Origin: Sphingomonadaceae bacterium
Lineage (GTDB): Bacteria > Pseudomonadota > Alphaproteobacteria > Sphingomonadales > Sphingomonadaceae
Direction of reading: 5' to 3'
DNA: 5,581 nt
Assembly: GCA_009923795.1 (NCBI GenBank)
Contig: RFSU01000153.1
Location: 1 to 5,581 of the forward strand
A model generated the notes under the pieces. The model saw only the letters and a list, made by a program, of their open reading frames with translations, was not told the origin of the DNA and did not search any database. Below are positions 1 through 5,304 of the stretch, one piece after another (the first letter of the stretch is position 1; the number at the start of each line of letters is the position of its first letter). The position numbers and the translations under genes were made by a program.

Positions 1-662
1 GGGTCATCTCCATTCATGGCGAGGCAGAGCTGACGGCGCAGCATGTGGTCGTGCCCGGCGACCCCTCATCCGCCGCCTTTCCCATGGTTGCAGCCTGCCT
101 TGTCCCGGGGTCTGAGGTGCGGATTGACAATATTGGGATGAACCCAACCCGGGCCGGGCTTATCCATGTGCTCAAATCCATGAGCGCGGACATCACCCTA
201 GCTGATGAGCGGATCGTCGGCGGGGAACCTGTGGCCGATCTCATTGTCCGCCACGGGCCGCTGAAAGCCATTGAAACAGAAGCGGACATCGTCCCCTCTA
301 TGGTCGATGAATTCCCGATCCTGTTCATCGCCGCAGCATTGGCGGAGGGCAAAAGCGTCTTTCGCGGCCTTGAAGAATTACGCGTTAAAGAGTCTGATCG
401 CATCAGCGTGATGGCCAAGGGACTGGCCGCACTTGGTGTTACTGTCGAAGAGCTGGAAGATGGGCTGATCATCCAAGGGTCGGGCGGCGCGCCATTGGCC
501 GGCGGTGTGACGATTGCGGCCGAGCTTGATCACCGGATCGCCATGAGCTTTGCCATTGCCGGGCTGGTCTCAAAACAGCCCGTTACGATCGACGATATGA
601 GCCCGGTTGCCACCAGCTTTCCGACCTTTGTCCCTATGTTGCAGGAACTGGGCGCGCGATGA
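1..662 (+). CDS. aroA: 3-phosphoshikimate 1-carboxyvinyltransferase (EPSP synthase, class II type), C-terminal 219 residues
   Basis: EPSP synthase joins phosphoenolpyruvate to shikimate 3-phosphate in the cytoplasmic shikimate pathway. The gene enters from the left edge; the reading frame starts at base 3 and is open there, so no start codon is visible. Visible landmarks in order are VVPGDPSSAAFP, GMNPTRAGLI, a V-D-E-F-P segment with the likely catalytic Asp, the L-E-E-L-R-V-K-E-S-D-R segment that binds PEP, and DHRIAMSFA with the conserved His-Arg. From memory, the NPTR element and the DPSS/LEELRVKESDR wording resemble the class II (Agrobacterium CP4-like) enzymes rather than the E. coli class I enzyme. 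About half of a roughly 440-residue protein is present. The stop TGA overlaps the cmk start (ATGA), indicating an operon with translational coupling. The GTG at 45 is internal, not the start. Confidence 0.96.
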   Translation, partial: VISIHGEAELTAQHVVVPGDPSSAAFPMVAACLVPGSEVRIDNIGMNPTRAGLIHVLKSMSADITLADERIVGGEPVADLIVRHGPLKAIETEADIVPSMVDEFPILFIAAALAEGKSVFRGLEELRVKESDRISVMAKGLAALGVTVEELEDGLIIQGSGGAPLAGGVTIAAELDHRIAMSFAIAGLVSKQPVTIDDMSPVATSFPTFVPMLQELGAR

Positions 663-1270
663 TCATTGCCGTGGATGGCCCCGCCGCCTCTGGCAAGGGC
701 AGCATCGCCAGAGCATTGGCCGCGCATTATGGCCTGCCGCACCTGGATACAGGCTTGCTCTATCGCGCAGTCGGCGTCGCCACAGCGCGCTCTGGCGGCG
801 ACCCCGATCAAGAGGCAGATGCAGCGGCCTGTTGCTGCATTGATGATGCCCTTCTGACTGACCCAGAATTGCGCAACGAAGCCGCAGGCGCACTGGCCTC
901 CCGCGTGTCGCAGCATCCGGCGGTGCGCGCGGCCCTTTTTGCCTATCAGCAAGACTTTGCCCGCCAAAAAGGCGGCGCAGTTCTGGATGGGCGCGACATT
1001 GGAACGGTGATTGCCCCAGATGCGGATGCAAAGCTGTTCATCACGGCATCGTCCGACGTGCGGGCAAAGCGGCGGCATTTGGAAGATAGTCATGCCGATT
1101 ACACGGACATTCTAGCCGATATTCTGGCGCGCGATGCCCGCGACTCTGAACGGAGTGCCGCCCCCCTGCGTCAGGCAGAGGACGCCGACTTGCTAGATAC
1201 GTCGGATATGACTATAGCCGCCGCCGTCCAGCGGGCGATTGCGCTCGTGGAGGCCCGGATTCGGCGCTGA
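659..1270 (+). CDS. cmk: (d)CMP kinase (cytidylate kinase)
   Basis: Cytidylate kinase phosphorylates CMP and dCMP with ATP in the cytoplasm and feeds the CTP/dCTP pools. The 203-residue product starts with the P-loop GPAASGKGS (residues 7-15), then the substrate-site LDTGLLYRAVG (29-39), the DGRDIGT motif (110-116), and the lid segment RDARDSERSAAPL (158-170) followed by LLDTSDM (178-184), all typical of the family. It is somewhat shorter than the E. coli enzyme (about 227 residues), mainly in the NMP-binding insert. That region carries an unusual run of three cysteines (58-60). The ATG start overlaps the aroA stop by 4 bases; an AGGA at 643-646 lies 12 bases upstream inside aroA, so coupling to aroA translation is likely. 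The order aroA-cmk-rpsA is common in alphaproteobacteria. Confidence 0.96.
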   Translation: MIIAVDGPAASGKGSIARALAAHYGLPHLDTGLLYRAVGVATARSGGDPDQEADAAACCCIDDALLTDPELRNEAAGALASRVSQHPAVRAALFAYQQDFARQKGGAVLDGRDIGTVIAPDADAKLFITASSDVRAKRRHLEDSHADYTDILADILARDARDSERSAAPLRQAEDADLLDTSDMTIAAAVQRAIALVEARIRR

Positions 1271-1370
1271 GCAGCAAACCCGCTCCCCAAATTTCGCTCC
1301 CCCACGCGCGCAGACGTTTAATGGATGCTGCAGTCACATGGGGTGGCTGGGGCAGTCTGGCCAAAAGACC

Positions 1371-1412
1371 TCTGGAAACAACCAGATGGCCGGAAAACTA
1401 TATGATTGGAAA
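1371..1412 (+). promoter_or_regulatory. rpsA leader: small hairpin plus three GGAAA elements
   Basis: The last 50 bases before rpsA carry GGAAA at 1374-1378, 1392-1396 and 1408-1412. The first lies partly in a perfect 5-bp hairpin, TCTGG (1371-1375), loop AAACAA, CCAGA (1382-1386). The third sits 8 bases before the ATG and is the only Shine-Dalgarno-like sequence, a weak one. In E. coli the rpsA leader also lacks a good Shine-Dalgarno and uses hairpins with GGA for S1-dependent initiation and autoregulation. A similar role here is an inference. No convincing sigma-70 promoter was found in the 1271-1420 gap; TTTAAT (1317-1322) and TATGAT (1401-1406) resemble -10 boxes but lack partners. Confidence 0.4.
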
Positions 1413-1420
1413 CCTCTAAC

Positions 1421-3127
1421 ATGGCATCAACCGCCAACCCGACCCGCGACGATTTCGCGGCTCTTCTCCAAGAATCTCTCGGTAATGCAGAAAGCCTCGA
1501 CGGCCGCGTCGTCAAGGGCACTGTCACCGGAATTGAAAACGACATGGCCGTCATTGACGTTGGCCTGAAGTCGGAAGGCCGCGTCGCCCTGCGCGAATTC
1601 GCAGCCCCCGGCCAGAAAGCCGATCTGAAGATTGGCGATGAAGTCGAAGTTTATGTTGATCGCGTTGAAAATGCACAGGGCGAAGCCGTATTGTCGCGTG
1701 ACCGCGCCCGTCGCGAAGCGGCTTGGGATGCGCTGGAAGCACAGTTCGGTGAATCAACCCGCGTTGACGGCGTCATCTTTGGCCGTGTCAAGGGCGGCTT
1801 CACTGTGGATCTGGGCGGCGCTGTTGCCTTCCTTCCCGGTTCACAAGTCGATATCCGCCCCGTGCGCGACGTCACCCCGCTGATGGACATTTCGCAGCCC
1901 TTCCAAATCCTGAAAATGGATCGCAAGCGCGGCAACATCGTTGTCTCGCGTCGCGCCATTTTGGAAGAAAGCCGTGCGGAAGCCCGTTCTGGTCTGATCA
2001 AGAACCTGGCCGAAGGTCAGGTTATTGAAGGCGTGGTCAAGAACATCACCGACTACGGTGCGTTCGTTGATCTGGGCGGCATTGACGGCCTGCTGCACGT
2101 CACCGACATCAGCTATAAGCGCGTCAATCACCCGTCCGAAATCATCAACATTGGTGATACGGTCAAGGTGCAGATCATCCGCATCAACAAGGACACGCAG
2201 CGCATCTCGCTCGGCATGAAGCAGCTGGAAAGCGATCCATGGGAAGCCGTTGCCGCGAAATACCCGGTCGGCGCCAAGCTGTCGGGCCGCGTGACCAACA
2301 TCACCGAATATGGTGCCTTTGTTGAACTCGAAGCCGGCATTGAAGGCTTGGTCCACGTTTCAGAAATGAGCTGGACGAAGAAGAATGTGCACCCCGGCAA
2401 GATCGTTTCGACCAGCCAGGAAGTTGATGTCATCGTCCTTGAAGTCGATGAAGAAAAGCGTCGTATTTCGCTTGGCCTCAAGCAGGCGGCCTCCAACCCG
2501 TGGGAAGCATTCAGCGCTGCCCATCCGGCTGGCACAATCGTCGAAGGCGAAGTCAAGAACGCGACCGAATTCGGCCTGTTCATTGGCCTCGATGGCGATG
2601 TCGACGGCATGGTCCACATGTCCGACATTTCTTGGGGCATGTCCGGCGAAGACGCGCTTGCGCTCCACAATAAGGGTGACATGGTCAAGGCCGTGGTGCT
2701 CGATGTGGATGTCGAAAAGGAGCGTATCTCGCTTGGCATCAAGCAAGTCGAAAAGGGTGGCGCACCTGCGGCAGCCGCCAGCAGCTCTGGCCTGTCAAAG
2801 GGCAGCGTCACGACCGTCACGGTTATGGCCATCAAGGATGGCGGCCTGGACGTGCAGGTTGGCGACGATGGCGCAATTGGCTTCATCAAGCGCGCAGACC
2901 TTGGCCGCGACCGCGACGAACAGCGTCCCGACCGCTTCCAGGTTGGCCAAAAGTTCGATGCCATGGTCACCGGCTTTGACCGCTCAAAGAGCCCGACCTT
3001 CTCCATCAAGGCAATGCAGATCGCCGAAGAGAAGCAGGCCGTGGCCCAATATGGTTCGTCCGATTCGGGTGCGTCCTTGGGCGACATTCTTGGCGAAGCG
3101 CTGAAAGCGCGCGACACCAAGAAGTAA
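1421..3127 (+). CDS. rpsA: 30S ribosomal protein S1
   Basis: S1 binds mRNA on the small ribosomal subunit and helps initiation on structured or weak-Shine-Dalgarno messages. The 568-residue product contains six S1 (OB-fold) domains at roughly residues 29-94, 113-178, 199-267, 284-354, 371-441 and 458-532. The first two are the divergent ribosome-docking pair. Domains 3 to 5 show the canonical pattern, e.g. VKNITDYGAFVDLGG-DGLLHVTDIS and its copies ending RISLGMKQ, RISLGLKQ and RISLGIKQ. An Ala/Ser-rich linker (448-456) precedes domain 6. The ATG at 1421 is chosen over the in-frame TTG at 1406 because the resulting N-terminus MASTANPTRDDFAALL fits the family and GGAAA lies 8 bases upstream. 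The gene is followed by an intrinsic terminator and has its own 150-base leader gap, so it is probably transcribed both with cmk and independently. Confidence 0.97.
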   Translation: MASTANPTRDDFAALLQESLGNAESLDGRVVKGTVTGIENDMAVIDVGLKSEGRVALREFAAPGQKADLKIGDEVEVYVDRVENAQGEAVLSRDRARREAAWDALEAQFGESTRVDGVIFGRVKGGFTVDLGGAVAFLPGSQVDIRPVRDVTPLMDISQPFQILKMDRKRGNIVVSRRAILEESRAEARSGLIKNLAEGQVIEGVVKNITDYGAFVDLGGIDGLLHVTDISYKRVNHPSEIINIGDTVKVQIIRINKDTQRISLGMKQLESDPWEAVAAKYPVGAKLSGRVTNITEYGAFVELEAGIEGLVHVSEMSWTKKNVHPGKIVSTSQEVDVIVLEVDEEKRRISLGLKQAASNPWEAFSAAHPAGTIVEGEVKNATEFGLFIGLDGDVDGMVHMSDISWGMSGEDALALHNKGDMVKAVVLDVDVEKERISLGIKQVEKGGAPAAAASSSGLSKGSVTTVTVMAIKDGGLDVQVGDDGAIGFIKRADLGRDRDEQRPDRFQVGQKFDAMVTGFDRSKSPTFSIKAMQIAEEKQAVAQYGSSDSGASLGDILGEALKARDTKK

Positions 3128-3153
3128 GCCTCAGCGCGAAAGCGACACGAGAC

Positions 3154-3192
3154 GGCCCGTCCCGCCAATGTGCAGGGCGGGCCTTTTCTTTT
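3154..3192 (+). terminator. Rho-independent terminator of rpsA
   Basis: Arms GGCCCG-CCC (3154-3159 and 3161-3163, with T3160 bulged) and GGGCGGGCC (3175-3183) form a nine-pair GC-rich stem around an 11-base loop. It is followed directly by TTTTCTTTT (3184-3192). It lies 26 bases after the rpsA stop and should end the aroA-cmk-rpsA transcript. Confidence 0.9.
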
Positions 3193-3215
3193 GCCTAAAT
3201 TGAAATATTTAGTGT

Positions 3216-3228
3216 ATTCAATGTGTTA
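3216..3228 (+). promoter_or_regulatory. Candidate IHF binding site upstream of ihfB
   Basis: ATTCAATGTGTTA matches the IHF consensus WATCAANNNNTTR at all defined positions except the second (T for A). It lies in an AT-rich stretch (about 3192-3230) that fits IHF preference, about 75 bases upstream of the proposed ihfB -10. IHF genes are autoregulated in E. coli; autoregulation here is inference from one near-match. Confidence 0.35.
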
Positions 3229-3282
3229 CCGGAAATTCTCCGGCCCGTTTTCCAAATGTCTATAAAGTCTTGCACATTGCAT

Positions 3283-3310
3283 CATTATGGTAGTATTTTT
3301 TGCCATAATG
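3283..3310. repeat. Perfect 8-bp inverted repeat over the ihfB promoter
   Basis: CATTATGG (3283-3290) and CCATAATG (3303-3310) are exact reverse complements separated by 12 bases. The centre-to-centre distance is 20 bp, about two helical turns. The right arm contains the proposed -10 box CATAAT. It could be the operator of a dimeric repressor or an RNA/DNA hairpin. It has no T-tract after it, so it is not a terminator. Confidence 0.6.
3301..3309 (+). promoter_or_regulatory. Candidate extended -10 promoter of ihfB
   Basis: TGCCATAAT is an extended -10 (TGn) followed by CATAAT, which matches TATAAT at five of six positions. It would give a start near 3315-3317 and a leader of about 20 bases. 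No good -35 is found at 16-18 bases; TTGCAC at 3270-3275 is too distant for this -10. It pairs better with the weaker TAGTAT (3291, spacer 15) or TATTTT (3294, spacer 18), so the exact promoter is unsettled. Confidence 0.45.
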
Positions 3311-3337
3311 GCTGGTGAATGAAGAAGGAACGTTGGC

Positions 3338-3619
3338 ATGATTCGATCAGAATTGGTGGCGAAAATCGCCGAGGAAAATCCCGGGCTAACTGCCAAAGAA
3401 GTCGATTCTATTGTCGACCTGTTTTTTGAGAATATCGCGGAACAAATGGCTCAGGGTGGTCGGGTTGAGCTTCGCGGCTTCGGCGCTTTTTCAACGCGCG
3501 GCCGTGATGGGCGTCAGGGTCGTAACCCCCGAACGGGCGAACTTGTCGATATTCCCGCAAAGAAGGTTCCCTATTTTAAGCCGGGCAAGGAAATGCGGGC
3601 CCGACTGAACGTCGGCTAA
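3338..3619 (+). CDS. ihfB: Integration host factor subunit beta
   Basis: IHF-beta pairs with IHF-alpha to form a nucleoid protein that bends DNA sharply and assists recombination, replication and sigma-54 promoters. The 93-residue product has the HU/IHF fold: N-terminal helices (MIRSELVAKIAEENPGLTAKEVDSIVDLFF), the V-E-L-R-G-F-G-A-F core strand (43-51), and the DNA-binding arm with GRNPRTGE (61-68), whose Pro64 corresponds to the DNA-intercalating proline. The C-terminus is VPYFKPGKEMRARL. The R-G-F-G-A-F-S-T-R and IPAKKVPYFKPGKE segments favour IHF-beta over HU. An AAGGA at 3325-3329 lies 8 bases before the ATG, supporting this start. Position just downstream of rpsA is the classical location of ihfB in proteobacteria. 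No terminator is visible in the 61 bases before the tRNA. Confidence 0.95.
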   Translation: MIRSELVAKIAEENPGLTAKEVDSIVDLFFENIAEQMAQGGRVELRGFGAFSTRGRDGRQGRNPRTGELVDIPAKKVPYFKPGKEMRARLNVG

Positions 3620-3643
3620 GCGCGCGCCACATCTGCTTTACCC

Positions 3644-3672
3644 TTGACGCCAGCCCTGCTCTCGCCGATGCG
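3644..3672 (+). promoter_or_regulatory. Candidate promoter of tRNA-Leu
   Basis: TTGACG (3644-3649) is a strong -35 match. A 17-base spacer puts the -10 at GATGCG (3667-3672), which is poor. It is followed by a GC-rich discriminator, as at many stable-RNA promoters. Transcription would start almost at the mature tRNA 5' end (3681). The -35 is convincing, the -10 is not. Confidence 0.35.
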
Positions 3673-3680
3673 GGCCGCAT

Positions 3681-3766
3681 GCGGACGTGGCGAAACCGGT
3701 AGACGCAGCAGACTTAAAATCTGCTTTCCCCTGGAAGTGCGGGTTCGAGTCCCGCCGTCCGCACCA
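3681..3766 (+). tRNA. tRNA-Leu (anticodon UAA)
   Basis: An 86-base class II tRNA. The acceptor stem GCGGACG (3681-3687) pairs with CGTCCGC (3756-3762), followed by discriminator A and encoded CCA (3764-3766). The anticodon stem GCAGA/TCTGC (3708-3712, 3720-3724) encloses loop CTTAAAA with anticodon TAA (3715-3717), which reads UUA and UUG. A long variable arm (3725-3738) contains a TCC/GGA stem, as expected for Leu. The T arm is GCGGG-TTCGAGT-CCCGC (3739-3755). No terminator follows; the next gene begins within 40 bases. Confidence 0.97.
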
Positions 3767-3804
3767 AAACAGTGACGTGGGCATTTTGGCGCGCTATCGA
3801 TCGG

Positions 3805-5256
3805 ATGATGGTTCGGCCTCTCCTCTCTCTCCTCCCCCTTCTCCTCCTGTTGAGCGGGTGTTCTGACAGCAATCAGGGCACCATCACATTAAGTGTGATC
3901 GGCGGCGAGGCGCGCGCTGGAAACCCCAATCGGCAAGAGCTGGATACCCCGTCCTTGGCCATGACTGGGGCGTTGATGCAGGGACTTGTGCAATTTGATG
4001 CGCAAGGGGAAATTGAGCCCGCACTTGCCGAACGCTGGATGGTTACGGATGACGGCCTGAGTTACATCTTCCGCATCCGCCGCACAAGCTGGTCTGATGG
4101 CGCACCCGTTACGGCGGCAGAGGTCGCAAAAAGCCTGCGCACCTCGATCGCAGCATCCAGCCGAAATCCGCTGAAGCCCATGCTGAGAGCTGTGCGGGAA
4201 ATCCTGCCCATGACGGAGTCGGTTTTGGAAATCCGCCTGTCAGAACCTCAGGCAGATCTGCTCAGCCTGCTTGCCGATCCGCGCATGGCGATCATCCATA
4301 ATGGGCGGGGGACAGGCCCCTATCGGCTCTATCGATCATTTCCGAGCGCAAAATTGCTGCGCCCAGTTCTGCCTCCGGAGGCGATCGACACCAGCGAAGA
4401 GGTGGCCCGGCAAGGCGAACGGCGCATTCGCGGGGAAACCGCCGCCCGGGCCGTCGCCCGCTTCTCCATAGGCAATGCCGCGCTTGTTCTGGGCGGGCGC
4501 TTTTCCGATTATCCGATCGCTGCCGCCGCAGCGACACCCGCCCGCACAGTACGGATCGACCCTGTGGTCGGCGTTTTTGGTCTCATCCCAGCGCGCCGGG
4601 ACGGACCAGCCGGAAACCGAAATGTGCGCCAAGCGCTCGCCATGGCGATTGATCGCGCAACGCTGGTCCAGCAATTTGGCGCAAGCGGCTGGACCCCGGC
4701 AGAGGCGCTTATGCCCGGGCGCATTGCCCAATATCCTCAAGCCATGCCCGATTGGGCGTCTTTGTCCCAAGACCAACGGGTCCTTAACGCCCGCAAACGC
4801 CTGGAAGGGCTTTCGGATGCGCAAAAAAATGTGCGCATTGCCCTGCCCAATGGCCCTGGCGCACGGCTTCTCTTTGCTCTGCTGGCCCGGGATTGGCAGC
4901 GCATCGGCGTGACGGCAAAGGCGGTGGCGCCGGGTGCCGCGGCAGACTTCCGATTGGTTGACGATGTCGCGCCATCGACAAACCCGCTTTGGTATCTGAC
5001 GCCCTTTGCCACCTGCGCAACAACGCCCTTGTGCAGCACAGAGGTTGGCAACAGCCTTTCCCTTGCGCGGCGCGCGCGGCCAGAAGACCGTGCCGCCTTC
5101 TTCGCCGAAGCGGACAGGGTGATCGCGAAGGACCAATTGTTCATCCCAATTGCGCGGCCGCTGCGCTGGTCGCTGGTGACGCCCAATTTGGGAGGCTTTG
5201 CAGAAAATGCGCGCGCCATTCACCCGCTCAATAGGCTCGCCAGTACCAAAAACTAG
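3805..5256 (+). CDS. Extracellular solute-binding lipoprotein, family 5 (peptide/nickel ABC transporter type)
   Basis: This is a periplasm-facing lipoprotein related to DppA/OppA-type binding proteins, which normally deliver peptides or other solutes to an ABC permease; the ligand is unknown. The 483-residue form starts MMVRPLL, has a leucine-rich signal segment and lipobox LSGC with Cys19. Ser at +2 predicts outer-membrane sorting by the E. coli rule. Family features are the GLVQFDAQGEIEPALAERW block (60-78), WSDGAPVTAAEVAKSL (96-111), and RNVRQALAMAIDRATLV (272-288). Cys404 and Cys410 could form a disulfide. It is a little shorter than typical members. An in-frame GTG at 3772 would add 11 residues (TWAFWRAIDR after the start) but lies 5 bases after the tRNA CCA with no Shine-Dalgarno, so ATG 3805 (or 3808) is preferred; neither has a strong Shine-Dalgarno. 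No permease or ATPase gene is adjacent. A DUF4112 gene follows after 48 bases. Confidence 0.85.
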   Translation: MMVRPLLSLLPLLLLLSGCSDSNQGTITLSVIGGEARAGNPNRQELDTPSLAMTGALMQGLVQFDAQGEIEPALAERWMVTDDGLSYIFRIRRTSWSDGAPVTAAEVAKSLRTSIAASSRNPLKPMLRAVREILPMTESVLEIRLSEPQADLLSLLADPRMAIIHNGRGTGPYRLYRSFPSAKLLRPVLPPEAIDTSEEVARQGERRIRGETAARAVARFSIGNAALVLGGRFSDYPIAAAAATPARTVRIDPVVGVFGLIPARRDGPAGNRNVRQALAMAIDRATLVQQFGASGWTPAEALMPGRIAQYPQAMPDWASLSQDQRVLNARKRLEGLSDAQKNVRIALPNGPGARLLFALLARDWQRIGVTAKAVAPGAAADFRLVDDVAPSTNPLWYLTPFATCATTPLCSTEVGNSLSLARRARPEDRAAFFAEADRVIAKDQLFIPIARPLRWSLVTPNLGGFAENARAIHPLNRLASTKN

Positions 5257-5270
5257 CAGATCCCAAAGAC

Positions 5271-5296
5271 GCTCCTATATTTAATCCTAAAGGAGC
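5271..5296 (+). promoter_or_regulatory. Hairpin that masks the DUF4112 ribosome binding site
   Basis: GCTCCT (5271-5276) is the exact reverse complement of AGGAGC (5291-5296), with a 14-base AU-rich loop between. The right arm is the AGGAG Shine-Dalgarno (5291-5295), 9 bases before the ATG at 5305. In RNA the six pairs would occlude it. There is no T-tract, so it is not a terminator. A regulatory role is inferred from position only. Confidence 0.45.
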
Positions 5297-5304
5297 AGCA
5301 GCGC

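Noticed and set aside
1400..1406. TATGAT as a -10 promoter box for rpsA
   Set aside because: No -35 lies at 16-18 bases upstream, and transcription would start at or next to the start codon.
1406..1420. TTG at 1406 as the rpsA start
   Set aside because: It would add METSN ahead of the typical MASTANPTRDD N-terminus and would consume the GGAAA element that best serves as ribosome binding site.
2025..2760. Repeated DNA segments inside rpsA
   Set aside because: The similarity follows from tandem S1 domains at protein level; the DNA copies have diverged and are not separate repeat elements.
2128..3168. Long minus-strand open frame (346 codons) opposite rpsA
   Set aside because: It is the antisense shadow of rpsA; the translation is Ser/Arg/Thr-rich with no recognisable domain, and the rpsA frame is unambiguous.
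3681..3772. tRNA-Leu as an integration site for a mobile element
   Set aside because: No integrase, no second copy of the tRNA 3' end and no change in base composition are visible downstream.
4336..5223. Long minus-strand open frame opposite the binding lipoprotein
   Set aside because: The predicted protein is Arg/Cys/His-rich without family features; it reflects high GC and the coding bias of the real + strand gene.
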